Source: Haemonchus contortus
Taxonomy: Eukaryota; Nematoda; Chromadorea; Rhabditida; Trichostrongylidae
NCBI GenBank assembly: GCA_000469685.2
Contig: LS997563.1
Coordinates: 26,462,897 to 26,526,896 of the forward strand
Direction: 5' to 3'
DNA: 64,000 nt
The position numbers were made by a program, and so were the translations under genes. How positions within the stretch are numbered: position 1 is the first letter of the stretch; every line of letters starts with the position of its first letter. Below are positions 48,401 to 57,400 of the stretch, piece by piece. The notes under the pieces are model-generated. The model did no database searches, was not told the origin of the DNA, and saw nothing but the letters and a program-made list of their open reading frames with translations.

Positions 48401-49760
48401 CCGTAACATCCAATAGTAGGAGTTATGCTCTGTTCTCTGTGACTCGAATTGTTCCCAATCAACACTTCCTCTTGATTTTTTCTCATATTCAAACTACTTG
48501 TTCAGATTATGCGCTAAGAGATACTCTTGTTATTTACTCATCGTCTATCAGTGGTTATACTATTGTACATCGACCTTCAATGACTCAGACTCATCTTTGA
48601 TCTTATTGTATGAAAATTAGCTGTTGTGAGCCAGTAGAGAAAAGCATTGAAGTCGCTGACCATGACCGATACAACTGCCCCTCTCTCGAGATAGAGAGAA
48701 TCCGATAGTATTACAAAATTGGCTCGTCACGGGCAAAACTTCGGTTTTGGAATTGATTCAGACCCATAGTTGTGCTCTCTTTACATCTGATCTCTTATAC
48801 TCCGAGATCGCGCATGTCTCCTTCTCAATGACTTTCCGGCCATAGTCCGACAGCGCTCACATTTTGATGTGATTTGGTGGATATCAATCCGGATACAGTC
48901 TCTCTTGTAGCGTAATGGTGCGCCATTTGCCACTAACGACCTGCACCCATGTGATACTTTACAACCGCTGATAGCTTATCAGATAATCTGGCAAAAATGA
49001 AATGCAACAAAGCTGCTGCTAACAGCAGATACACGCAAGTACTGCTGAATAAATTGGCAGGAGTTTTCACCACTCGACTTCTTTCATATTTCCTTAGAAG
49101 TGAGAACAGTTTCCGCTTTATAGACTTTGTTTGGCTCCCTGAACCATTTATGCACGCAATATATAGAAGGTTAACACATATGACACACGTTTCCTATTGG
49201 TGACTATATTGGGTATTCTTCGAGAATTCAAGGCAAAGTAGGGAAAAGATAATGATGCCAAAACGGGTGATGAGCCGGTGCTTGTTTAACTGACATGGAA
49301 GCTGATTTCCATGTTTCCGAACCCCCAAAAAGAATAGCGATCACGCATGTCAGTACTCGAACGAATACTAGTCACATTTTCCAGGTTGGATCAGACACAA
49401 GAAGCCATTATAGCAATAAATGCTACTACCTTCACTGATTAGGTACCAACAAACAAACATGGGGCATTTGCTAGATACCGCATCCTACAGCCTAATCCAT
49501 AGAAATCAAGATCGACATTGAGTTGTGTATTGTGTTCAAATGCAAACAAGCAGTAACTTTTTTGATTCAGAGACGGTACACCGGGTTTCACTTCCGTTGA
49601 CGTGCTGCGGCTACGAGATCACCATGGCGTAACAGTTTACGGCGAACAACCGAATAGCATAATGCTCGATGACATGCGATCGAACTCATTCGGAGAACCA
49701 GACGATTGCCGATCATATCAGGTAGACCAAATGGTCTCCTACAAGGAATATCAACACTAA
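24404..49760 (+). CDS. Na+/H+ exchanger, NHX/NHE family
   Basis: A cation/proton antiporter of the plasma-membrane NHE type that exchanges Na+ for H+. Its 17 exons are 24404-24475, 24715-24832, 24917-25023, 27713-27779, 28505-28597, 30549-30682, 31438-31500, 32561-32715, 32886-32993, 33042-33129, 43509-43694, 44269-44409, 44536-44625, 45920-45990, 46311-46443, 46507-46586 and 49571-49760. All phases join and give about 631 residues ending in TAA. Visible features: an N-terminal hydrophobic signal-like segment ([14 protein letters not shown]), [14 protein letters not shown] (TM4 region), [25 protein letters not shown] with the Asn-Asp pair of electroneutral exchangers, [14 protein letters not shown], and [12 protein letters not shown] with the conserved arginine. 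A cytoplasmic tail with [15 protein letters not shown] follows. The tail is short compared with vertebrate NHEs. Start alternative: ATG at 24371 adds 11 residues before the signal segment. Which of the C. elegans nhx paralogues it matches cannot be decided by eye. Confidence 0.94.
25301..25554 (+). repeat. tRNA-derived SINE, copy B
   Basis: In the intron after NHX exon 3. The head contains GGTGGTGTAATGGCAAAGGC (A-box region), and GAGTTCGAATTC (B-box region) lies 40 bases on. The body contains CTCGTCTAGGAGGATAAAAGC, and the tail reads TTCTGAATGGAAGTCGA to GGGATTGATTAACGCC. The same layout occurs at 29285-29577 and 15726-16011. Confidence 0.82.
25555..27712. other. Remainder of NHX intron 3
   Basis: No exon or complete element was recognised. 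Frames around 26623-27054 occur on both strands and have no motif. Confidence 0.4.
29154..29234. repeat. 27-bp tandem repeat, three perfect copies
   Basis: The unit starting TAAACTCAAACGG and ending GAGAATAACA is repeated three times without a mismatch. Perfect identity implies recent expansion. It lies in NHX intron 5 just left of a SINE. Confidence 0.9.
29285..29577 (-). repeat. tRNA-derived SINE, copy C
   Basis: The best copy of the family. Read on the - strand, GGGCGGAGGTGGTGTAGTGG (A box) is followed by GGGGTTCGAATCCCGG (canonical B box GGTTCGAATCC), a 200-base body, and the tail ATTGATTAACGCCAAAAAG ending in TTTATCCTTTAA. The ends are close to the family consensus. Sequence runs within it are mirrored by a second tail at 29588-29660. 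Confidence 0.85.
29588..29660 (+). repeat. SINE tail, opposite orientation
   Basis: TCTGAATGGAAGTCGAGTGC through GGGATTGATTAACGTC to TTTATCCTTTAAA. This is the tail of the SINE without its head, ten bases from the head of copy C. It forms an inverted repeat with the tail of copy C at 29285-29355. Confidence 0.8.
31803..32439 (+). mobile_element. Internally deleted mariner (copy 3)
   Basis: A 637-base element in NHX intron 7 with long inverted ends. The left reads TTAGGTTGATGCATAATTAT and continues TGCGGATTTTTTC; the right is its complement. The + strand retains only the C-terminal part of a transposase at about 32145-32326 ([20 protein letters not shown] to [10 protein letters not shown]). 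A foldback (32082-32166) lies inside. It is non-autonomous. Confidence 0.88.
32082..32166. repeat. Foldback inside the deleted mariner
   Basis: Arms of 39 bases (32082-32120 and 32128-32166) pair almost perfectly around a 7-base loop. GGTTGACGAGATAATCCATG in the left arm mirrors the right arm. One arm belongs to the transposase coding strand, so the other is a short inverted duplication of it. Confidence 0.85.
32489..32560. repeat. 28-bp tandem repeat ending at an NHX splice acceptor
   Basis: About two and a half copies of a unit AGATACAGTAATTCGAGTGC plus TTCTCTT. The last partial unit ends ATTAAG, which serves as the acceptor of NHX exon 8 (32561). Confidence 0.75.
33540..33890 (+). repeat. 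Dispersed repeat with an exon-like open segment
   Basis: Includes GCGGCATGCGGCAAATGTC, CCAATCGATAGGACGCGG and a segment 33743-33878. That segment follows an acceptor-like ATTAATTAG, stays open for 45 codons ([19 protein letters not shown] in its middle) and ends at GCAG/GTATCA. By itself it looks like an orphan exon. The same sequence in the same order recurs on the - strand at about 53640-53990, so it is part of a repeat, not an NHX exon. Its phase also does not fit NHX exon 11. I do not recognise the protein segment. Confidence 0.7.
34070..34408 (+). pseudogene. RTE-type LINE, C-terminal fragment
   Basis: Broken frames read [26 protein letters not shown], a HVM-less [11 protein letters not shown] segment, [24 protein letters not shown] text and WRRLTRT. 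These are the order and wording of the region after the reverse transcriptase in nematode RTE elements. Several stops are present. The antisense frame at 33928-34326 is a shadow. Confidence 0.8.
34929..35424. repeat. Large foldback with a tRNA-like centre
   Basis: Arms of about 165 bases (34929-35095 and 35262-35424) pair with scattered mismatches. The outer ends contain GAGGGGTAGTCTACTTATC and its complement. The 165-base centre contains GACCTAGTGGTAGTGGTCTC, which looks like a tRNA D-arm with A box, followed by GGGGTCCTTCCCC in the T-arm position. A true B box is lacking. It is best explained as a foldback transposon that captured or evolved around a tRNA-like sequence. Confidence 0.75.
35480..36060 (+). 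pseudogene. RTE-type LINE, endonuclease fragment
   Basis: Frames on the + strand read [37 protein letters not shown] and, in shifted frame, [17 protein letters not shown]. These correspond in order to the apurinic-type endonuclease domain of nematode RTE LINEs. In that domain the usual words are a DSHEI segment, an AYAPTSAA segment and a GNSxFxK...RRWTW segment. Stops and shifts make it a relic. It lies downstream of, and in the wrong order relative to, the C-terminal fragment at 34070, so the two are separate insertions or rearranged. Confidence 0.72.
36061..37170. other. NHX intron sequence, unassigned
   Basis: No exon recognised. The right part (36880-37160) is a GC-richer block with no similarity that I can name. 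Confidence 0.35.
37171..37455 (-). pseudogene. GIY-YIG endonuclease end of a Penelope-like element
   Basis: On the - strand 95 open codons run from [20 protein letters not shown] through [12 protein letters not shown] and [20 protein letters not shown] to a stop at 37171. [17 protein letters not shown] and the later R-x-x-LEAxWI pattern are the YIG part and conserved arginine/glutamate region of the GIY-YIG domain found at the C-terminus of Penelope-like retroelements. The GIY half is missing where the direct repeat (37462) begins. A reverse-transcriptase domain was not recognised next to it. Confidence 0.72.
37462..37620. repeat. Direct repeat, left copy
   Basis: Shares about 160 bases with 39142-39302, from ACAATGACCG to TTTTACTGGTCTCTC, with around one mismatch in six overall. 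The stretch GGGGTGGTCACGGCCACACT is identical in both. Confidence 0.8.
37621..39141 (-). pseudogene. Interior between the direct repeats, degenerate
   Basis: Long but broken - strand frames, for example [19 protein letters not shown] near 38110-38160, [20 protein letters not shown] near 38020-38080 and [12 protein letters not shown] near 37720-37750. I cannot assign these to reverse transcriptase. It may be the body of the same Penelope-like element or of another element caught between the repeats. Confidence 0.4.
39142..39302. repeat. Direct repeat, right copy
   Basis: Same orientation as 37462-37620, 1.68 kb away. Penelope elements often carry direct terminal repeats (pseudo-LTRs) from tandem copies, which is one possible origin. 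Confidence 0.8.
39303..41180. other. NHX intron sequence with a possible RTE remnant
   Basis: On the - strand near 40850-40970, [16 protein letters not shown] resembles the FADD catalytic block of an RTE reverse transcriptase with the first Asp changed, but the flanks are broken. The overlapping + frames at 40380-40961 are probably shadows. Confidence 0.35.
41185..42140 (-). pseudogene. maT-like Tc1/mariner transposase, frameshifted
   Basis: Read on the - strand. An N-terminal helix-turn-helix ([20 protein letters not shown], then [12 protein letters not shown]) starts near 42139. After a frameshift come the first catalytic region TVFSDENLF (about 41770-41800) and [18 protein letters not shown]. 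The second catalytic region has decayed ([14 protein letters not shown]). EWPPYSPDLNP is recognisable only as [10 protein letters not shown], and the C-terminal [14 protein letters not shown] ends near 41200. Order and spacing are those of the maT family known from nematodes. Clear inverted ends were not found. Confidence 0.85.
42406..42600 (-). pseudogene. RTE-type LINE, reverse-transcriptase fragment
   Basis: [20 protein letters not shown] followed by [18 protein letters not shown] is the start of RTE reverse transcriptase (the usual wording is a KKGD...NYRPICLLSVxYKLFT segment). It is preceded by an [11 protein letters not shown] segment. Only about 65 codons remain. The maT relic lies immediately downstream on the same strand, so the maT may have inserted into this LINE. 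Confidence 0.8.
44955..45257 (+). CDS. Candidate first exon of a nested small gene
   Basis: Inside NHX intron 13. A strong acceptor CGTTCCTCAG is directly followed by ATG at 44955, the arrangement of an SL trans-spliced nematode gene start. The frame is open for 101 codons to GACTGC/GTATGA, a good donor; unspliced it stops two codons later. The N-terminal part is basic and polar. The C-terminal 25 residues, [20 protein letters not shown], look like a membrane segment. No family recognised. Alternatively it is a chance frame: the first half has low complexity in sense and no independent support. Confidence 0.35.
45619..45879 (+). CDS. Candidate two-exon segment with a membrane helix
   Basis: Open from ATG 45619 to 45771 (51 codons), donor CTG/GTGAGC, a 60-base intron ending AACTTCAG, then 45832-45879 ([15 protein letters not shown], stop TGA). 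It contains a clear membrane helix, [20 protein letters not shown]. The small intron with good sites joining two short frames in phase argues for a real coding segment. It could be the 3' part of the gene beginning at 44955. A junction from the GTTATG donor in that exon to the acceptor near 45595 would be in phase, but other joins exist. It lies just before NHX exon 14 (45920) and does not fit NHX. Confidence 0.4.
47068..48192 (-). mobile_element. Mariner transposon (copy 4), decayed
   Basis: 1.125 kb with inverted ends of at least 28 bases (TTAGGTTGAGTCATAGGTCC, continuing TCGGACAA, at left; complement at right). The - strand carries an interrupted transposase. [19 protein letters not shown] lies near 47670-47730. 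[17 protein letters not shown] with the second catalytic aspartate is near 47400-47450, and [22 protein letters not shown] is near 47300-47360. A C-terminal [14 protein letters not shown] end precedes the terminal repeat. Stops and shifts separate these blocks. It sits in the last NHX intron. Confidence 0.9.
48875..48948 (-). repeat. SINE head fragment, copy D
   Basis: On the - strand GGGTGCAGGTCGTTAGTGGC and ATGGCGCACCATTACGC correspond to the head of the SINE at 29285-29577. The B box is lost (ATCCGGATTG region) and the body is not recognisable. Confidence 0.55.
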
Positions 49761-51472
49761 CAGCAATATTACGAAACTATAGCTTAGTCGGCATATTCGT
49801 TAAAATTTGTGGACCCCATATACTGATGTGTGGGAGAGTAGAAGTAGAACGAGAGGTATAGTCGTTAAAAGAAGAGATCAAGACAGTTTACCGAAAAACA
49901 GCAAAACAGGCGCTATTTTCTGTACCATTTTGTTTGTTCATACGATCACATCCAGAATCTCTCGTATTTAGCATAGCCAGCGAGTGAGTCCTTATCTGAC
50001 CCGCTAAAAGGGCAGGGTAGTAAGGATATGGATAAGCGCTGAAAAAAGAAGCGCCAGCATATCCGAGAGGAACTGGGATTTTCGGAACGGAATTGCGAAG
50101 AGAAGTGATAGTATATCAGAAGTAGAAAAATCTGTCACTGAATCGACGCTGGCTCTTGAGCTGTAGCGAGGAAAACCGCGACGCATGGTAAAGAGATCAG
50201 ATCTGATTGTGAGATCGATTTTTCCCAGGCGAGCTATGGCCTCCATCCCCTCGGGGTGAGCTGGCACCTGACTTGTTCACTGGGAGGGTTTTTCTTTTCC
50301 CCGCCGATTCCTCATGCTTTGAAAAGAACTACTCTTCCCTTTCTTCAGAATGAATAGCTTTTGAACAAAAAAGCGAATTACAACTATTCTCCTGTCACTG
50401 AAACCAACAATACTTCTGTTTCGTTTTTGTTATTTGTTTAAAGTGATTTTTATTACTTTCGATGTGATCCGTTAGTTACACAAGCGCGGTAGCAAACCCA
50501 GCCAAGAAACTTGTATTCATCCACTTCTAGTATTCCTCAAGTGTCAATTTTTGACTGCTGACTAGCTCGCATTTGCAGCTTCCACCAGACTAGGAACCTC
50601 ACACTCCCCTCCCATTGCCCCACGCTTAACCCCGTGAACAGTGAGCAGCTGTGCGGCATTATTAACATTAGTTTCACTGTTTCAGCTTCCACTCTGTCAT
50701 ACGTTGATTAAAGGAGAGGAGTTAACTCACCGATATTTCCCCTTACCATGCTTGCTTGCCAAGGGCTCCAGAAGTGATACAACTTCCCAAGAAAAAGCAT
50801 TGCTATTACTGATCGCTAGGAAACCACTCAGTACTATTCGGCTGATCTGCTGCTGCATAATTATATTTCTTTCCACATTCAGCAATGTTTCAGACTAAAT
50901 TCAGCACCGTGAGAAAACGTCAATGGTTGCTTTTATAGTCCGCTGGCCGCTCCAGCTCCTAACGTACATCTTTAGCTTGGTCTGCAGCTAACTTTCAAAA
51001 GAACCTAGGTTTTGTAAAAAAAAATAGTCCTTTGACTTGTGGGCGCTGGTAACAAGCTGTATTTAATGAGAGAGTCAACCTCAGCGTAAATTCATTTTCA
51101 GGCGCGACGAGAATCTGTTGGATCCCAAACAAATCTATGAGGGAGAGCATTTCTGTTTGAGAACACAACAGAGGTTTGCAATCAAAACGAGGACTATTTT
51201 TCTTTGTTAACTGTACAGAATACATTGCTAAATTTATTCCGATAGAGTATTTTATTAATAAAGCCTACTGGCCTATTCACTATATCATTACAAATGTTCA
51301 GCTGCCCTACATACACATATAATACATTGAGGTTGAGTTGTGTTGGTAAAGCAACAGAAATGGAGAAAAATGACTCTGTTCGGATTGAGAAATATAAGAA
51401 AATTACCGATGAAAATAAGCACTGCTAAGACTAAACATAGCAACGTAATAAATAAAAGGAAGGAAATGGCGA
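49761..51472. other. Convergent intergenic region, NHX and SPATA20 3' ends
   Basis: Both genes end into this 1.7-kb interval. The palindrome TTTATTAATAAA at 51251-51262 offers a polyadenylation signal on each strand. A fragment at 50918-50965 (GCTTTTATAGTCCGCTGGCC) matches the end of the foldback at 58666. No other gene recognised; the 85-codon + frame at 50641-50898 has a hydrophobic end but no splice or start support. Confidence 0.5.
51251..51262. terminator. Bidirectional polyadenylation signal
   Basis: TTTATTAATAAA contains AATAAA on both strands. It lies 211 bases past the SPATA20 stop and about 1.5 kb past the NHX stop, so its use by SPATA20 is the likelier. Confidence 0.4.
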
Positions 51473-54400
51473 TCATTCAACCAGTTGTTTCAAGGTAGTT
51501 TTAAGATCATCTACTGAGGTAACTGGAGGACTACAAGTGAAATTAGCACAGACAAACACTTTGGGATCCTCGGTCTTCAACATATCCGCATACAAAGGGC
51601 ATCGCGCAGTAAGAAAGGTGTTATCTGAAATGCGTTCTAAACCATAATTAATTGAACGATATAGTGCGAATCAAAAAACTCACCAACACTGGGATCCAAG
51701 AATATAGTCAAGCCGTTCCAAATATAGTGTGCATTAATTTCTTTTCGGAAACTCCTTACAATTTCGTTCGATGCCTCGCCGACGACAACGATCTGATATC
51801 ACGAAAGCTCCACTGAGCTCATGTAAAGTAAAATATAAAAGCCTGTCGAGTAGGTTGTCATTTACTCGTGTGGATTGAAACTCTGCAGGTCGACGATAAC
51901 GAAGGCCGCTCATGCCTACTATTTCATACAGAAGCTAGATGACAGCAATTTTTTAAAGCACAGGGCAGCAGAAAACGGGGCTTTAGCGACCACGCGCATA
52001 AAGCCACCATTGAGCCTGAGTTATAACCTATTTTCATTATTCAAAACTTCAATTTTCTAAAACTTCTTAGCTCTGAAACACACCCCTGTTTTGACTTTGG
52101 CGTTCAAGGCAAACGTGACGTCTTATCTCTCAAACTCCTAGAGCAGTTCTACTACAAGAAATGAACATTGAAACTATCTAACCTTTACGGAACCTTTCAG
52201 CAGACGATGGAAACTAGGTATCATTTTCGTCAATATGTAAGGGACTCTGAAAGTAGAGCGATCAGGAGAGAATATATCATTCGAAAAACAATTCACTCAA
52301 TGAAGCACCCCGACAACTTTTAGGCTCTTGTTTTAAATTGATATTTGTTGCTAACAGCGGTTTCTCCTGGAGGTGCCTGGTACGGAAGTCTCTCTAAGGT
52401 GGCGAGTTATGGACAAAACCTTCGGCTGAGAAGGGCCTCGAATCGGCTAACCGGCTCATCATAATGAGTGCTGATGATTATGGCTTAAAAGCTCTTGAAA
52501 ATTCACCGGCAAGGAGGACTGGGACCGAAGTTCTGCCAACAGCTCGCCATCTTTGTGAGACTGTAGCATTGAGACTATGACGAGTTGAGGAATGTAAAAG
52601 GTAAATTGAAACCAACTTTGCTAATCTGGAGGAACACGCTTGAACTATCTTTTCAGCCTTTCGCTTGAACTCCTTTTCGTCAAGGATATCGAATAAACGT
52701 ATAAGATTTCCCACAGCCACTGAATTTGCACAGGGCTCAGCACCATCTTGATCTGAAATAACACCGTTGGTCACATCTATCGTTAATTACCTTGTGTAAC
52801 TGAGGAAGCTGCAAAAATATTGCTGTATCGGCGCGCTGATTATTTAAGCTTGTTATTTACTATATTCTATTATATATCCTGAACACCTTGCTCTTCATTC
52901 AGATTGTGAGATCGGTCCCTATCCTCCAACTAAACTAGCATGATGTGTAAGATAAACTAGCATGATGTGTAAGAAAATATAACGGGTCACGGTTCATCCA
53001 AGGCGCACATAAAAAAAACAAGTGAAGAGTTGCGACTTGTCCAAGGCAAAAAGTAATTACTACTCATGCCGTTAGTACTGTCACTGCAATTTGAATTGTG
53101 AAATAAAATGAAGCAGTTTTGCTACAATGCCTTTTTCAATACGGTTCCTGTTGGTTTGTTCATTCGATGGTGTCAACAAGGTCACCAGAAGTCATATTTC
53201 GGATGCTTACCGGGAGAAGAGTGTCTAAGTTACTCCTCTGGCTATCCAGAAGCTCATCTACTCTATGCGTTCGCGTTGTGAAGTTGTTTTCGGTTAAATG
53301 TAATTTTCCTACCAACTATTGCTCTATTCCAGCGTTTTCATGAGATTGTTACTTAAAGCAAAGGTGCATTGGACCTTATGTCCCATTCTACATTTTTCAG
53401 TGATATGGAACTTTCCTTAACGAAACCGCACAGAAGTCAGTTAAAGTGCAACGCTGTCGAAATTGCAAACGTCGCGCTCATATTGAAACCCAATCCATAG
53501 TTTCTTAACTAGGCAGTGTTATGCTTATCAGTGCTCTAATGGTAAGCGCGAAAACATCTCTAGCAATATAAATCCCATTTCAAATGGCTACATTGACTTG
53601 GAACCGTTTCCTTGTCAGATCTGTGCAACTCCTCGGGGGCCCGGTACCTTCTACCCGAACACTGCGTCGCGCTCGCCACACCCGCCGCATATCGCAGAAC
53701 TGCGGTGGAAGATGAGAGCGCGCAATTTGTGAGTTAGGGAGTCCTTCAATTATTTGAATTTACTGGTCGCTAACTTCAATTCCAATACGGTCTTGTTCGT
53801 CTATAATATCAGTAAGAGGAGTCATTCCAAACAATCAAGCCCAATAAGCATAAAAACGAAAAAGAAAGAAAACAATCAAAACTAATCAAAAAAGAATGGC
53901 AATCAACGAAAAATATTGCGTCCTATCGATTGGCGGGTACGGTAATTGCGGTTTGAAGCCGCGTGACAACTATAGAAGATTCGCCGCATGCCGCACAGCG
54001 AATGTGGGAAGAAGTTCGTTACCAAACACTTCGGTAAGAAGAAATAATTTGGTTCGCGCTTCGGCCAACACTACATTTCTGATCGAGGCCAAGTACACGC
54101 CCTTAGCTGTAATTCTATATAGCTCCCTGCACAGTGACAATGATTACGCCCATTTTTCTACTTTCGAATGAACATCGTGAAATTTTGTCCCCTTGGAGCC
54201 GTGTAGGTACAATAAAGCCTAGATGAGGCTTTTATAAGTGCCGATGCCAGCTGAATTCCGCTCATATCTTAATCCGAAGAAAGGTCATAGCAACAGTCCC
54301 TTCTCTGGGGGGACGGAACTTACGTGCGTCCGAGGATGCGCGCGGCAAATTGCGCGGCGAAGTGCGTAGTGATTCGAACGACTCTGGCGCCTATCATTGT

Positions 54401-57400
54401 GGTTCATATTTGAAGTGGAGTAGAGCAGTAGTACCAGCTGACACTAATAATCTACTGTATTTCAAATTCGAGCCCCAACGATAGGCGCCAGAGGCGTTCG
54501 AATCACCACGCACTTCGCCGCGCAATTTACCGCGCGTATCCTCGGACGCACGTATGTACCCATACCCCCTTCTCTGTTCTGTAACCACGTATAATTCATG
54601 CCACTAACATGTGCGCTCTAATGAGCTGCGATGAATTTTATGTACGAACGCGAAAAAGGCTTTCCAGATCACTTAAACGAATAAGCCTACAAACGGGCAA
54701 ATAAATCTGATTGTAGGGAAACATACCTTCCATAACGCGTACTTTCACATCGCCGTGGTCGGAGGCGATATAATAACCAGTCTCCTTCTCCTTATCCCAG
54801 AATTGAGCGTCCTGCATGTACTCTTGCGAATTATAAACCAAACAAACATAAATACTCGTATAACGACACACCATCTCATTTTGTAGTTGTTCAGCCATTT
54901 TCAAGTACTGCGCATCATAAGTAACTTGATAGAGATCCAAAAGACCTTGAATGAGGAAGGCATAGTCGTCGGAGAATGCACGAATGGGTGGATTACTGAA
55001 AGCCAGATTTTCTGTCATTTATGATACATTTGTAGCTTTTTATTTGCTCGTACGTTCATTAATTACCAACTACTGTCAATGGCTTGACGAGCTGAGAAAT
55101 GAAACATGCATATGCACAGACAAAGCTGTCAGTGAGTGACGGGAATCACAGCATCTAGCTCCGGGAATAAGTCAGAGAGAGAGAGAGATGACACTACTAC
55201 AAAATTGTGGGAAACAACTTAAATATAGAAAAGGAATCTGCTTTGAACAGCTCACACTACATATACCATGAACAACTAAGCACGATTTATGAGACAGGAT
55301 ATGGACTTTTAGATTTGGAGAAATATGAAGAAAAAACCTATGGCTAGACGATTTGTGAGGGTAATGCACGTTGATGAATTTCACATGGTTCAAGCACAAA
55401 AATGTAGCCTAATCTCTGGGACTACAACTGTAACAGCAAAGGAATCAAGGCTTTCTTGTTGTGAGGTGCCGGCATAGGAAACGAAAATATGCATGACGTT
55501 ACGAAAACCAAGGGGTGAGGGCTCCCCTAATGTGTACATCAATATATGAAAACTTTCGTTACCATTATACTATTTTGTGAATTGGAGTCTAATGCCTTAT
55601 GTGCGCCACCTTATTACTATCTGCAAGACACTCGAGCAAGCGCTATGCGACATTAGGAAAGCCAGTCATTTTTCAAAGGCTCTTGTCCTCTAGGGTGAAA
55701 ACACTTCTGGGTATCCTACAATTGCAAACGAAATGAGTCGTCAAGCCACTGAATACGGTGTTCCAACTAAAAGTTTCAGAAGCGACTAAAAGCAGAAAAA
55801 AAACATTGGCAAAAACTATTAAATCACAAAGTGCAATATGCTTAATTCATTGGATAACAAAGCTTACTTAATTTCAACGTTCCCATCAGTCCCTCTATAG
55901 GCTGCTCGCAATAAACATCCATTTTCATCCATAAGGTAACGTCTAACGAAATCGACTGTCTTCATAGCTCGTTCAGTGTACTGCTGACAGTCTAATGCGA
56001 CGGCTGCCTAAACCAGATGCCGGCGTTGACAGATGGAAACGAGAAAACTACACAATATACAGAAGCGCTCAAAAGTGTTCGGTGAAATGTTTCCTCAGTC
56101 ATACTTTTCAATCGTTACTCCTTTCCTACTGGATCTAATCACGCGAAATTTCGATATGTGTAGCATGGGTGTACTGTGAATATTCATTATTAACCTTCAA
56201 TCTGATCATATTCCATATATCCCAAAGGGCTTGGACTCAAAACAACTAGAAACACGAATGCTCTTCATTCCGGAATTTCTTTCCTTTTCGTCATGTCTAA
56301 AGTGTACGAGCGCTAATGCCAAACACAGTGGAGAACAAAAACGCACATAAGTTGCGAATAACTGCAGACGTCACTAACTTTGCTTTTAGCGAAATCTGCT
56401 GCAGCATAAACATCTTATTCTAATTATGTCGATATTGCTGCTTTACAATCAAATAGGGTTGACGGTGTGAAATATGCCTTAGTTAAACATGTTAAAATTT
56501 CGCGCGATTTGCTCCACTTAGAAAAAAAGTTATGAACGAAAAAGCTTGACGTTTGACCAAACACTTTTGAGCGCTACTGTAAGTAAAAGTCATCCAAAAT
56601 GTAGGCTGTCGACGTAATATGCCTCGAGTTTATTCGTTACAAGCAAAAACAAGCTACAAACGAATTTTGACACACGGACACATAATCGAAGTTCCTCCTT
56701 CCAAGTCGTTGCATATTGCGCGCAAATGGCAACTTCAACAGGTTTTCCTCACAACTACCAAAAGGATGGACCAAAAGTATCATTACAGTCCGCGCTGACG
56801 CTCATAGCAAATTTTCTCTGAGTTCATAACAATTCGCTCGATTTCTCCCATTGTACAAGTTGTTTACATCATTGCCTCCCTGATGGTACTGAACTTTCGG
56901 TAGATTTTGAAAATAATGTAAGTCTCATTAGCCCGAGAATTAATCGTCGCTCTGCATTTACAAGCACTTTTGGTGCATCTACAGACGAATTAGCGTAACA
57001 AGGCAGTGCATTCGACCATAAGACACTTTCGAGAGTTGGGAACAATTCCAGATAGGAGTGGTTAACCTAAGAGGCCTGTGGTTATATTTAGGGAGTTTTC
57101 TAAGAAACCAGGGCGAAAATCTACGTAAAAGCAAAATTCGTTCTGTGTCCAAAATGACCGAGTGAATGGATAGCTCACGAAGTTCACTGAGCGAAGTCGT
57201 GAAGCATCATGTGCACAACAAGGCCTTTTTACCATTAGAAAGTGATTTCCTCATTGAGCAAGCGAGAGAGAAGGCTTATAAAAGCTGCCCCGCCGCATCC
57301 GAAAAAATGTCGTACGGAATTCCTGTTCAACGAAGAAAACATATTCACGGTGAAAAAGGTGCTCAGTAAGCAGATTCGCATGAAGATGAAAGAAATGGAA

